Positions 7,881 through 19,072 of a stretch of 64,000 nt of DNA are shown piece after piece. The translations under genes and the position numbers were made by a program. The notes beneath the pieces are model-generated. The model ran no database searches and was not told the DNA's origin. It saw only the letters and a list, made by a program, of their open reading frames with translations. Each line of letters opens with the position of its first letter. Position 1 is the stretch's first letter. Source of the stretch: Streptomyces davaonensis JCM 4913 (GTDB lineage: Bacteria > Actinomycetota > Actinomycetes > Streptomycetales > Streptomycetaceae). Location of the stretch: contig NC_020504.1 of assembly GCF_000349325.1 (NCBI RefSeq), forward strand, positions 7,606,326 through 7,670,325, in the 5' to 3' direction.

Positions 7881-8524
7881 CCGAGCTGCCTTCGGTGCGG
7901 GGTGCCGAGGTCGGGCGGCGCATCGGCGTCGGCCTGATGTACGGGCTGTGGAAGCCGCGCGTACTGGGCGCCTGGAAGGTGCCCGCGAGCGGCCCGGCGA
8001 TCCTCGCCGTCAACCACTCCCACAACATCGACGGCCCCATGGTCATGGGCGTGGCGCCGCGGCCCACGCACTTCCTGATCAAGAAGGAAGCGTTCGTCGG
8101 GCCGCTCGACCCCTTCCTGACCCGTATCGGCCAGCTGAAGGTGGACCGCACGACCACCGACCGCACCGCGATCACCCGGGCGCTCGGCGTCCTGGAGAGC
8201 GGTGGCGTCCTCGGGATATTTCCCGAGGGCACCCGGGGCGAGGGCGACTTCGCCTCACTGCGCGCCGGGCTCGCCTACTTCGCGGTCCGCAGCGGCGCGC
8301 CGATCGTGCCGGTCGCCGTGCTGGGAAGCACCGAGCGGCCCGGCCGGTTGATGAAGGGGCTGCCCGCGCTGCGCTCCCGCGTCGACGTCGTCTTCGGCGA
8401 CCCGTTCGACGCGGGCGACGGCAGCGGGCGGCGCACCCGCCGGGCGCTGGACGAGGCGACCGAGCGCATCCAGAAGCAGCTGACCGAGCACCTGGAAAAC
8501 GCCAGGCGGCTCACCGGCCGCTAG
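7877..8524 (+). CDS. plsC: 1-acyl-sn-glycerol-3-phosphate acyltransferase (PlsC family)
   Basis: A 215-aa acyltransferase that acylates lysophosphatidic acid at the membrane surface. The catalytic H-x4-D motif lies in NHSHNIDG (about 46-53) and the substrate-binding motif is FPEGTRG (about 115-121). KPRVLGAWKVPASGPAILAVN before the H-x4-D motif is typical. The GTG at 7877 overlaps the cmk stop and 74 bp separate it from der. The cmk-plsC-der order is common in actinobacteria. It is short but complete for soluble actinobacterial PlsC proteins. Confidence 0.88.
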   Translation: MTELPSVRGAEVGRRIGVGLMYGLWKPRVLGAWKVPASGPAILAVNHSHNIDGPMVMGVAPRPTHFLIKKEAFVGPLDPFLTRIGQLKVDRTTTDRTAITRALGVLESGGVLGIFPEGTRGEGDFASLRAGLAYFAVRSGAPIVPVAVLGSTERPGRLMKGLPALRSRVDVVFGDPFDAGDGSGRRTRRALDEATERIQKQLTEHLENARRLTGR

Positions 8525-8598
8525 GCGACACTTGAGTAGTGGATCACCCGAAATCCGGGAGTTCCACCGATCACCACACTGAACGAGGTACGGACTTC

Positions 8599-10074
8599 AT
8601 GAACGAGCAGATCCACTCCGAGGGCTCGGGCGAGGCGCACGACCACGGAGCACTTGGCGATGCCGAGTACGCGGAGTTCATGGAGCTCGCCGCGGAAGAG
8701 GGCTTCGACCTCGAGGACGTCGAGGGCGCCATCGAGGCGGCGGGCCACGGTCCGCTGCCCGTCCTCGCCGTCGTCGGCCGCCCCAATGTCGGCAAGTCGA
8801 CCCTCGTCAACCGCATCATCGGGCGCCGCGAGGCCGTCGTCGAGGACAAGCCCGGCGTCACCCGTGACCGCGTGACCTACGAGGCCGAGTGGGCCGGACG
8901 CCGCTTCAAGGTCGTCGACACCGGCGGCTGGGAGCAGGACGTCCTCGGCATCGACGCCTCCGTGGCCGCGCAGGCCGAGTACGCCATCGAGGCCGCCGAC
9001 GCCGTCGTCTTCGTCGTCGACGCCAAGGTCGGCGCGACCGACACCGACGAGGCGGTCGTACGACTGCTGCGCAAGGCCGGCAAGCCGGTCGTGCTGTGCG
9101 CCAACAAGGTGGACGGCCCGAGCGGCGAGGCGGACGCCGCGTATCTGTGGTCCCTCGGCCTCGGCGAGCCGCACCCCGTCTCCGCGCTGCACGGCCGTGG
9201 CACCGGCGACATGCTGGACGCCGTCCTGGAGGTGCTGCCGGACGCGCCCGAGCAGACCTTCGGCACCGCGATCGGCGGCCCGCGCCGGATCGCCCTGATC
9301 GGCCGCCCGAACGTCGGCAAGTCCTCGCTGCTGAACAAGGTGGCGGGCGAGGAGCGCGTCGTCGTCAACGAACTCGCGGGCACCACCCGGGACCCGGTCG
9401 ACGAGCTGATCGAACTCGGCGGTGTCACCTGGAAGTTCGTCGACACGGCCGGTATCCGCAAGCGCGTCCACCTCCAGCAGGGCGCCGACTACTACGCCTC
9501 GCTGCGCACCGCCGCCGCCGTGGAGAAGGCCGAGGTGGCGGTCGTCCTGATCGACGCCTCGGAGAACATCTCCGTCCAGGACCAGCGCATCGTGACGATG
9601 GCCGTCGAGGCGGGCCGCGCCATTGTCGTCGCCTACAACAAGTGGGACACCCTCGACGAGGAGCGCCGTTACTACCTGGAGCGGGAGATCGAGACCGAGC
9701 TCGGCCAGGTCGCCTGGGCGCCCCGGGTGAACGTCTCGGCGCAGACCGGCCGCCACATGGAGAAGCTGGTCCCGGCGATCGAGACGGCCCTCGCGGGCTG
9801 GGAGACCCGAGTTCCCACCGGACGGCTCAACGCCTTCCTCGGTGAACTGGTCGCCGCCCACCCGCACCCGATCCGGGGCGGCAAGCAGCCCCGCATCCTC
9901 TTCGGCACCCAGGCCGGCACCAAGCCCCCGCGGTTCGTGCTTTTCGCCTCCGGCTTCATCGAGGCGGGCTACCGGCGCTTCGTCGAGCGCCGCCTGCGCG
10001 AGGAGTTCGGCTTCGAGGGAACCCCGATCCATATCTCGGTGCGGGTCCGCGAGAAGCGCGGCCGGAAGAAGTAG
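8599..10074 (+). CDS. der: Ribosome biogenesis GTPase Der (EngA)
   Basis: A 491-aa essential GTPase for 50S subunit maturation. It has two tandem G domains, with P-loops GRPNVGKST (about 60-68) and GRPNVGKSS (about 235-243), DTGG and DTAG switch II motifs, and NKVD and NKWD specificity motifs. A C-terminal KH-like domain ends in a basic [10 protein letters not shown] tail. About 50 acidic residues precede the first G domain, an actinobacterial-type extension. The ATG at 8599 has GAGGT upstream; an in-frame GTG at 8539 would add 20 residues without a better ribosome site. A strong terminator follows at 10091. Confidence 0.95.
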   Translation: MNEQIHSEGSGEAHDHGALGDAEYAEFMELAAEEGFDLEDVEGAIEAAGHGPLPVLAVVGRPNVGKSTLVNRIIGRREAVVEDKPGVTRDRVTYEAEWAGRRFKVVDTGGWEQDVLGIDASVAAQAEYAIEAADAVVFVVDAKVGATDTDEAVVRLLRKAGKPVVLCANKVDGPSGEADAAYLWSLGLGEPHPVSALHGRGTGDMLDAVLEVLPDAPEQTFGTAIGGPRRIALIGRPNVGKSSLLNKVAGEERVVVNELAGTTRDPVDELIELGGVTWKFVDTAGIRKRVHLQQGADYYASLRTAAAVEKAEVAVVLIDASENISVQDQRIVTMAVEAGRAIVVAYNKWDTLDEERRYYLEREIETELGQVAWAPRVNVSAQTGRHMEKLVPAIETALAGWETRVPTGRLNAFLGELVAAHPHPIRGGKQPRILFGTQAGTKPPRFVLFASGFIEAGYRRFVERRLREEFGFEGTPIHISVRVREKRGRKK

Positions 10075-10090
10075 TCCTGAGCAGCAGTAC

Positions 10091-10136
10091 AACGACGAAG
10101 AGGGCGGCCCCGACCGGGACCGCCCTCTTCGTCGTT
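10091..10136. terminator. Bidirectional hairpin terminator between der and the convergent gene
   Basis: AACGACGAAGAGGGCGG (10091-10107) and CCGCCCTCTTCGTCGTT (10120-10136) form a perfect 17-bp stem with a 12-nt loop. It follows der on the plus strand and abuts the stop codon (10136-10138) of the minus-strand gene, so it should terminate both. Confidence 0.9.
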
Positions 10137-10453
10137 CAGATGTTTCTGCGGGGGACGGGCTGCAAGGCCGGATGGCTGCCGGTCGCCTGTGGCCCGATGT
10201 GTCCGACGCGCTGCCACTGCGACTGCCGGGCACTGTGCGCGCCCGCGCTGTAGGCGCTGTACGAGCTGCTGAAGGACCCCGGCCGGTGCCCGCCGTAGGA
10301 GCCCGTACTGTGCGGGATGTTCCCGAAGGCGGTGAACCCCAGCTCCTCCTCGCCACTGCGGTCACCCGGCAGCGTACGGAAGGACTTGACGTACTCGGCA
10401 TAGAGCGCGTCGTAGATCGGCGTGGCCGATGGAGAAACATCGTATGCGTGCAC
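10136..10453 (-). CDS. Conserved-looking hypothetical protein
   Basis: About 105 aa with no recognised domain. The N-terminal half is well formed (IYDALYAEYVKSFRTLPGDR, then EELGFTAFG). The C-terminal half is low in complexity and rich in Ser, Gly, Tyr and His, suggesting disorder. I recall similar proteins beside der in Streptomyces but cannot verify this. The start is uncertain: GTG at 10453 is the nearest candidate before the conserved part, and a TTG at 10480 would add nine residues; neither has a clear ribosome site. The stop sits at the edge of the shared terminator. Confidence 0.6.
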   Translation of the reverse strand: MHAYDVSPSATPIYDALYAEYVKSFRTLPGDRSGEEELGFTAFGNIPHSTGSYGGHRPGSFSSSYSAYSAGAHSARQSQWQRVGHIGPQATGSHPALQPVPRRNI

Positions 10454-10498
10454 GTATGTCCAAACGACGGTCCCGTGCAAGGGATGCGGTCGTGAAAC

Positions 10499-10560
10499 GT
10501 GCTTTGGGGGCGCGGGGAACTGCGCGACCAGCCACCAACAACCCGCAGCCGCCGCGGAAC
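10499..10560. repeat. Streptomyces-type dispersed repeat (GCGCGGGGAACTGCGCGACC family)
   Basis: The stretch contains GGGGGCGCGGGGAACTGCGC (10505-10524) followed by GACCAGCCACC and ACCCGCAGCC. From memory this is a very common intergenic repeat in Streptomyces genomes. GCGCGGGGAACTGCGC has partial dyad character. It lies between the 5' end of the gene at 10136 and the 3' end of the gene at 10587, both on the minus strand, and may act as a terminator or REP-like element. Confidence 0.6.
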
Positions 10561-10586
10561 ACGCACCCCCCGCCCCTCAGGCGATT

Positions 10587-11369
10587 TCAGGTGCCGGCAA
10601 GAGGCAGAGCAGACGCGACCAACTTCCCATTGGCCGCGGCCTTGTCGAGAGCGTCCCGTAGCAGATCCTCACGCGGCTGCCGCCCGATGGACCCCACCGG
10701 CGCCGCGAACATCAGCACCTGCTGGTGCTTGTTGGCCGCCGCCCGCCACCCCTCGGTCACCTGAAGCGGCTGGTGCGCCTGCCACCAGGCCACCGGCTGC
10801 CCCCCGTTGGTGCCCGGCTGGAGCACCGCGTGCAGCTGGCCCATGGCGAGCAGCACCGACCAGCCGTGCAGCACGGGCGGCACCGCATCGATCGCCGTGA
10901 CCGGCATGAAGCCCTGCTCGATCAGCAGCGGCAGGAAGTCGTCGCCGATGGCGGTGGAGCCGGGCCGGACGATGGGCCCGGTCGGCTCCACGACCAGCGC
11001 CGGGTGCAACTCCCCGGCGATCAGCACCAGTCCGCTGGTCACGCCGAGCACGGCCTGCTCGGGGACGACCTTGTCCGGCTCCAGGTCGACGGTGTCGCCG
11101 GTGATGGACCGCACCGCCCCCTGGAGCTGCTCCTCGGTGACCTGGACGACCTGCGAGGGCAGGCAGGTGGCGTGGGCGAAGGCGAGGACGGCGGTCTCGT
11201 CGCCGATGAACAGCACGGTGCTGGTGCGCTCCTGGCCGGAGTCGCCCGGGGTGCGGCAGGAGGTGCAGTCGTAACTGCCGGGGGCGTTGTCTCCGGCGAG
11301 CAGCCGGTCGGCTTCTTCGTCGCCGATCTCGGCGCGTACCTCGTCGCTGACGTCGAGCATGCGCGGCAC
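10587..11369 (-). CDS. Conserved actinobacterial hypothetical protein, soluble
   Basis: A 260-aa protein without a signal peptide or membrane segment. It has a CTSC pair near residue 34 in a YDCTSCRTPGDSG context, then regular alternating alpha/beta sequence (VLFIGDETAVLAFAHATCLP, GLVLIAGELHPALVV). It resembles proteins common in Streptomyces near der, but I do not recognise a named domain. The Cys pair could bind metal, though no second pair is evident. The GTG at 11369 is preceded by GAGGGAGCC at suitable spacing, which fixes the start. Function unknown. Confidence 0.7.
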   Translation of the reverse strand: MPRMLDVSDEVRAEIGDEEADRLLAGDNAPGSYDCTSCRTPGDSGQERTSTVLFIGDETAVLAFAHATCLPSQVVQVTEEQLQGAVRSITGDTVDLEPDKVVPEQAVLGVTSGLVLIAGELHPALVVEPTGPIVRPGSTAIGDDFLPLLIEQGFMPVTAIDAVPPVLHGWSVLLAMGQLHAVLQPGTNGGQPVAWWQAHQPLQVTEGWRAAANKHQQVLMFAAPVGSIGRQPREDLLRDALDKAAANGKLVASALPLAGT

Positions 11370-12538
<1,169 letters not shown>

Positions 12539-12564
12539 GCGCGGCTCCCCCTCGGCCGGGCGCA

Positions 12565-12601
12565 GGGCCCCGCCCGTCGGTCCGCCGACCGGGTGGGGCC
12601 C
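12565..12601 (+). terminator. Hairpin terminator after the first Rpf gene
   Basis: GGGCCCCGCCCG-TCGG pairs with CCGACCGGGTGGGGCCC across a 4-nt loop, with one G-U pair and one bulge. It lies 27 nt after the stop at 12538. Confidence 0.8.
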
Positions 12602-12646
12602 CTCGGCGCACCGCCGCGCCGGGACGGGCACGCGCGCGTCGCTGCT

Positions 12647-13873
<1,227 letters not shown>

Positions 13874-13877
<4 letters not shown>

Positions 13878-16546
13878 ACGGGGGTCTCCTGGGCGCCGAG
13901 TGTGTCCAGGACGTGGTCCGGGGGGCCGGAGGCGATGACGCGGCCCGCGGTCATGACGTGCACGACGTCCGCGAGGTCGGCGACGAGGTCGAGGTCGTGC
14001 TCGACGACGAGGAGCGCGGTGCCGTCGGCGGCGAGGGCCTTGAGGACTCGGGCCAGTGCGGTGATCTCCGCGGTGTCCAGGCCGGCGGCGGGTTCGTCGA
14101 GGAGGAGCACTCGGGGGCTGCCGGCGAGGGCTCTTGCGAGTTCCACCCGGCGGAGGGTGCCGGTGGGGAGGTCGGCGGCGGGGGTGTTGCTCAGGGGGGT
14201 GAGGCCCAGCAGGCGGAGGGCTCTTGCCACGGCTGTGGGGTCGGTGATGTGGCCTTGCTCTGCGCCTACGCGGACGTTTTCGGCCACGGTGAGGGAGGGG
14301 AAGACGGCGAGTTGCTGGAAGGTGCGGGCGATGCCGAGGCGGGTGCGGGTGTGGGCGGGGAGGTGGGTGATGTTCCGGTCGCCGTAGTGGATGTCGCCCT
14401 GGGTGGCGTGGAGGGTGCCCGCGAGGCAGTGGAAGAGGGTGCTCTTTCCTGCGCCGTTGGGGCCGACGACGGCGGTGATCCGGGCGGGGGGTACGTGGAG
14501 GTCGACGCCGTCGAGGGCTTTGAATCCGCCATAGGTTGCGTGCAGGGCGCGGGCTGTGAGGGCGGGCACCCGGTCTCCGGCCGGGTGGCGTTTCCCACCC
14601 GCACCGCCTGTGCGGGTTTCGACTGTGGGTGCCGGTGGCCCTGGTGGGGGTTCAGCGCCGTCGGCGGCTGCCGGTGGGCTGGGCTCAGATGGCCGCCGGA
14701 GGTGTCCCCGCACCGCCACCCCCCGCTCCGTCAGCCTCGCCCGTCGGCGGAGTTGTAGGCGGGTTGCCGCCCCGCGCAGCGCCTCGTACGGGCCGCCGGG
14801 GAAGCGGCCCAGCAACACCGCCAGTACGCCGATCAGGGCCGCTGCCACGCCGCCTCGGGCGCCCGCGTCCAGGCCGACCAGGAGGGCCGCTGCCGCCAGG
14901 GCGCCCAGGGTGCTGTCGGCGCCCAGGACCATGATCGCGGCGAACCAGAGGAGGCCGCGGACGGGGTCGTAGGCGGTGGGGTCGAAGGCGCGCAGGCCCA
15001 TGCCGAGCATGCCGCCGCCCAGGGCTGCCAGCGCCGCGCCCGAGACGAAGGCAAGCAGCTTCAGGGAGGGGACGCGCACGCCCGCCGCTGCCGCGCCCGA
15101 CTCGTGGTCGCGCATTGCCGCCAGGGCGCGGCCCGTTCGGCCCCTGCGCAGGGCCCTGGTCGCCAGGAGGGCCGCTGCCAGCAGGAGCAACTCCAGTACG
15201 TAGTACGCGCGGTCTCCCTCGAAGCCCGCCGGGCGGCCCAGGGACAGGCCCGACGTGGCGTAGGGCTGGGCGAAGACGAAGCGGCTGACGCCGACTCCCA
15301 CCGCGAACGTCGCCAGGGCCAACGCCAATCCTCTGCGGGTGATCGCCGGCCAGCCCGTCAGGAGGCCCAACGGGGCCACCAGGAGCACCGCCACGGCCAG
15401 GGCCGCCAGCTCGGGCAGGCGCGGCAGGCCCGGGAAGCGGCCCGCCGCCAGGAGGGCCGTGAAGAGGGCGCCCAGGCCCGCGTACGCCGCCTGGCCCAGG
15501 GAGATCTGGCCGCCCCGGCCGGTGACCACGACCAGGGACAGCAGTACGACTCCCAGCGCCGGGACCTGGACCGACGTGTGGAGGTCCGTGCCGGCGAAGC
15601 CCAGGGGGAGGAGGAACAGCACCACCGCCACGATCCACGCGCCCGGAGGCGTGGGTACGCGCGCCGTCGCCGTGCGCGGGAGCGCGTCCCGGGTCCCGAT
15701 GCGGGGGAGGGCCAGCGCGGCGATCAGCAGGGCCACCACGAACAGGTTCGCGCCGACCGCCTGGAGCAGCGGCTCACCCCAGCCCGACGGGTGCAGCCGC
15801 GTCAACTGGCTCTGCGCCACGCCGATGCCGAGGGCCGTCAGCACCGCCACCGGCAGGCTGCGCATCCGCGCCGCCACGGCTACCGCCACCACCTCCATCA
15901 CCAGCAGCGGCAGTCCGTACGGGTCCAGGCGGACGTACGGCGCCAGCAGTACACCCGTCAGGCCCGCCGTGAAGGAGCCGAACGCCCAGCCCGCCGCGGC
16001 CACCCGGTCCGCGTCGATCCCGCCGAGCACCGCGAGTTGCCGGTCGTCCACGACGGCCCGCAGCTCCCGCCCGAACAGGGTCCACCGGATGATCGCCCCG
16101 ACCACCGCGGCCAGCACCAGAGCCACCGCCAGCTGTCCCCAGGGGTCCGTCGACACCAGCAGCTCGGGTGCGTCGTCCCGTGCCCCTTGACCCCACAGCA
16201 GTGCCGCCCCGCCCACCAGCAGCACGAACACCCCGATGGACGCCACCAGCGTCTGCGCGGGGTCGCTGCCGAGGACGGACAGCGGACGGAAGACGAAGCG
16301 TTCCAGCGCCATGCCGATCGCCGGTGCCAGGAGCAGCAGGGTCACCGCGGCCCCCGCCCACAAGGGCCAGCCCCACTCCACCACGCACTGCCGCAGCACA
16401 TACGCGCACACCATCGCGATGGCGCCGTGCGCGAAGTTGAGTACGCCGGTCGCGCGGTAGGTCACGACCAGCCCGATCCCGGTGAGCGCGGCGGCGCTGC
16501 CGACCGAGAGACCGGCCAGGGTGAGGTCGTACGTGAGCGAGGACAT
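13874..16546 (-). CDS. Fused branched-chain amino acid-type ABC permease-permease-ATPase (LivH-LivM-LivG)
   Basis: An 890-aa protein combining three normally separate subunits. Residues about 1-290 are LivH-like (GIGLVVTYRATGVLNFAHGA). Residues about 300-600 are LivM-like (TGRGGQISLGQAAYAGLGAL). After a Pro/Ala/Gly linker, about 600-665, a LivG-like ATPase has Walker A GPNGAGKST (near 693), LPTGTLRRVELARAL in the signature region and VLLLDEPAAG. The system would import amino acids or related solutes together with LivF (13191-13877) and the binding lipoprotein encoded divergently at 17665. The linker region is encoded by a dispersed repeat also found at 34621. Fusion of all three parts is unusual, and I see no frameshift or stop inside. 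Confidence 0.9.
14591..14680. repeat. Dispersed GC-rich repeat inside the LivM-LivG linker (copy 1)
   Basis: On the plus strand TTCCCACCCGCACC starts the element, which ends GCGCCGTCGGCGGCTGC. The same ends, spacing and several internal blocks occur at 34621-34710. Here it encodes about residues 623-652 of the fused transporter, the Pro/Gly-rich linker. Confidence 0.7.
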
Positions 16547-17016
16547 CAGTCGTCCGCTTCGGCGGGCTCACAGATCGGGCACGGGCCCAGTTCGCCGCTC
16601 CTCACCAGCTTCGCGTCGACCGGCACCGCCTCCGCCTTCCCGGCCACCAGCGGACAGTCCGCCCGGTGCCACAGCGTGCCGCCCGGCACCATCAGCAGAT
16701 CCGCGCTGACCGCGAGCGGCGCCGTGGCCGGTTCCCCCACGGCCTCGACCGGTTCCGCGGCCACGAGCAGGCCGTACAGCTCCTCCACGCGCGCGGCGGC
16801 GAGCGCGTTGCGGCCATGGGTGAGCAGTACCGCCCCGGCGACGATCAGCGCGGCGCCGGGGACCGTGCAGGAGGCGAGATAGGGCAGCTGTCGCTCGGCG
16901 AACCGCTCGCCCGAGACGCCGTACCAGCCGAGCACGCACAGCACCGCGCCCGCGGCGAGGGCCGCCCAGCCGGCCCACAGGACGGGGTGCACGGTCCGCA
17001 GTCGGGCTGTCCGCAT
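16546..17016 (-). CDS. Two-helix membrane protein with C-terminal Cys/His motif
   Basis: A 156-aa protein with two predicted membrane helices (HPVLWAGWAALAAGAVLCVLG; a second around CTVPGAALIVAGAVLL). The cytoplasmic tail contains LWHRADCPLVAGK and ends LGPCPICEP. The H..C...CxxC arrangement could bind zinc or resemble Ada-type metal-binding fragments. The ATG at 17016 is chosen because AGAGGAG lies just upstream; a GTG seven codons earlier is possible. It overlaps the start of the fused permease gene by one base, so it is the first gene of the transporter transcript, but its role in transport is unknown. Confidence 0.7.
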   Translation of the reverse strand: MRTARLRTVHPVLWAGWAALAAGAVLCVLGWYGVSGERFAERQLPYLASCTVPGAALIVAGAVLLTHGRNALAAARVEELYGLLVAAEPVEAVGEPATAPLAVSADLLMVPGGTLWHRADCPLVAGKAEAVPVDAKLVRSGELGPCPICEPAEADD

Positions 17017-17147
17017 CTCAGGCTCCTCTGGCTTCACACGTCATATGTCTGTCCATGTCAGCCGATGGCTTGCACTATGCCTCCTGTGAGCTGACCCTGA
17101 AAGCACCGGGCGCACCCGGCCCGGACCGACACCCGGTGGTGAGCCAG

Positions 17148-17696
17148 ATGGTTCTCGGGAGCGACCTCAGTCGGCGGAACACGGGACGCGGTACGGCGCT
17201 GGCGGCCGCCCTGCTGCTCTTCCTCGCCCCCGCCCTCGCGGCATGCAGTGACGACGAGGGAGGCGGCGGCGACACACCCCCGCCCTCGCCGTCGATCGAG
17301 CGCACGACGAGCGCCCCAGCCACGGCACCGGCCGACGCTGCCGCCGCCGAGCAGGAGGTCAAGCAGAACTGGCAGAAGTTCTTCGACCCGAAGACCTCCA
17401 TGGAGGACAAGCAGACCGTCCTGGAGAACGGCGAGCAGATGGCGCCCGTGCTCCAGGCGTTCAGCGGCGACGAGCGCGGCGGACAGGTCGGGGCCCAGGT
17501 CACCGAGGTGGCCTTCACCTCGGCGACCGAGGCGGACGTGACGTACACGCTCACCCTGAACGGCGCCACCGCCCTGCCGGACGCCGCGGGGACGGCCGTG
17601 GAGCAGGACGGCACCTGGAAGGTGTCCGCCAAGACGCTGTGCGCGCTGGTGCAACTGAGCGGCAATGGCTCGGCCTCGCCGGTTCCGGGCTGCTGA
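17148..17696 (+). CDS. Lipoprotein of unknown function
   Basis: A 182-aa lipoprotein. An Arg-containing N-terminus, a hydrophobic stretch and a lipobox ending LAAC (about residues 24-27) are followed by an Asp/Glu/Gly and Pro/Ser/Thr-rich linker. The folded part (about 65-180) has QNWQKFFDPKTSMEDKQTVLENG, resembling the low-molecular-weight lipoprotein/DUF4878-like fold often found in actinobacteria. The start could also be an upstream GTG. The 3' end overlaps the next gene (17665) by 32 nt, so it may be an accessory of the binding protein. Confidence 0.7.
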   Translation: MVLGSDLSRRNTGRGTALAAALLLFLAPALAACSDDEGGGGDTPPPSPSIERTTSAPATAPADAAAAEQEVKQNWQKFFDPKTSMEDKQTVLENGEQMAPVLQAFSGDERGGQVGAQVTEVAFTSATEADVTYTLTLNGATALPDAAGTAVEQDGTWKVSAKTLCALVQLSGNGSASPVPGC

Positions 17697-18957
17697 GGCG
17701 GTGGCGGCGCTGCTGCTGCTCGTGCTGAGCGCGGCGTGCGGCAGTCGGCTGCCGGAGAGCGACTTCGAGGGCGGCGGCCGTACGACGCCGTCCGCGGCCG
17801 CCGAGCCGATCCGGGTCGGCATCATCACCAGCGCCACCAGCCCCGTCGGCGGCGACGCCTTCACCGGCCCGCGCGACGGCGCCAAGGCGTACTTCGAGCG
17901 GCTCAACGCGCGCGGGGGCGTCGACGGGCGGCCGGTCGAGGTGCGGCTGTGCGACGACGGCGGCAGCGGGGTCGGCAACAACGAGTGCGTGCACCGGCTC
18001 ATCGACGAGGACAAGGTGGTCGCTCTGGTCGCCACCACGGCCCTCGACTACGCGGGCGCCTCCCTCGTCTCCCGCGCACGCGTTCCCGACATCGGCGGCC
18101 AGCCCATCGGCGCCGCGTACGACACCTGGCCGCATCTGTACGGCATCTACGGCAGCCTCGCCCCGCGTGAGGGCACGGTCGGCTGGGACGGCGAGCTGTA
18201 CGGCGGCACCGAGGTCTACCGCTACTTCAAGCGCGAGCACGGTGCCCGCACCGCCGCCGTCGTCTCCTACAACCAGGCCGCGTCCGCCGCCTACGCGCGG
18301 CTCGTCGAGCGGGGCCTGAAGGCCGAGGGGTACGAGGTGATCACCGAGCAGGTCGACTTCGCGCTGCCCAACTTCCGCGCCGTCGCCGCCGATCTGAAGG
18401 AACAGGGCGCCGACCTCGTCTTCGACGCCATCGACAGCCACGGCAACGCCCGGCTGTGCGCGGCCATGGACGACGCCGGCGTCGAGCTCACCGCCAAGGT
18501 GACGAACGTACAGAACTGGACGTCCACCGTCGCCGACGACTACAAGGACGCCCCGCGCTGCCGCAACGCCCTGTGGGCGACCGGATCCAGCCGTAACTTC
18601 GAGGACGCCGGGCACCCGGCCGTACGGGAGTTCCGGGACGCGACCGAGGGGCTGAAGACGCACTCGCAGTGGCAGCTGGAGGGGTGGGCGGCCGCGCGGT
18701 GGTTCACGGAGGCGGCGCGGGCCTGCGCCGGGGAGGGCGTCACGCGCGCGTGCGTCGACGGCTGGATGAGCCGCAGCCAGGGCTACACCGCCGACGGCCT
18801 GCTGCTTCCGGTCCGCTTCGAGCAGTTGCCCGAGCCGCCGACGACGCGCCGGGCGTGTCTGTCGGTGGCCCGCTGGGAGGACGGGCGGGGCTGGGTGTCC
18901 CAGGGCGACATGGACCACACGTGCTTCGACGTACCGCAGTTGGCCTACACGCCCTGA
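17665..18957 (+). CDS. ABC transporter substrate-binding lipoprotein, Leu/Ile/Val-binding (LivJ/K) type
   Basis: A 430-aa periplasmic-binding-type protein. The N-terminus MARPRRFRAAEAVAALLLLV and lipobox LSAAC (about 21-25) mark a membrane-anchored lipoprotein. IRVGIITSATSPVGGDAFTG starts the Peripla_BP_6 fold. DGRPVEVRLCDDGG and LKEQGADLVFDAIDSHGNARL are typical later elements. It is probably the receptor for the ABC system encoded divergently at 13191-17016. The ATG at 17665 lies inside the preceding gene in another frame, and the coding overlap suggests translational coupling. The ligand is unknown; the family also binds amides, urea and aromatic compounds. Confidence 0.87.
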   Translation: MARPRRFRAAEAVAALLLLVLSAACGSRLPESDFEGGGRTTPSAAAEPIRVGIITSATSPVGGDAFTGPRDGAKAYFERLNARGGVDGRPVEVRLCDDGGSGVGNNECVHRLIDEDKVVALVATTALDYAGASLVSRARVPDIGGQPIGAAYDTWPHLYGIYGSLAPREGTVGWDGELYGGTEVYRYFKREHGARTAAVVSYNQAASAAYARLVERGLKAEGYEVITEQVDFALPNFRAVAADLKEQGADLVFDAIDSHGNARLCAAMDDAGVELTAKVTNVQNWTSTVADDYKDAPRCRNALWATGSSRNFEDAGHPAVREFRDATEGLKTHSQWQLEGWAAARWFTEAARACAGEGVTRACVDGWMSRSQGYTADGLLLPVRFEQLPEPPTTRRACLSVARWEDGRGWVSQGDMDHTCFDVPQLAYTP

Positions 18958-18979
18958 GCCCGGGACGGCTATGACCGCA

Positions 18980-19007
18980 GTGACAGTGATGTGTCCATTT
19001 CTGTCAC
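18980..19007. promoter_or_regulatory. Inverted repeat GTGACAG-N14-CTGTCAC
   Basis: Seven-base arms at 18980-18986 and 19001-19007 lie between the binding-protein stop and the WYL regulator gene. The spacing suits a dimeric regulator site, or a weak terminator; a WYL protein might bind here. Confidence 0.4.
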
Positions 19008-19072
19008 CTCAGTGCGCGTGAGTTGAGCATTGCGGACCGTTACTGTCCGGTTGCGCTGGCAGACTCGGCGCC

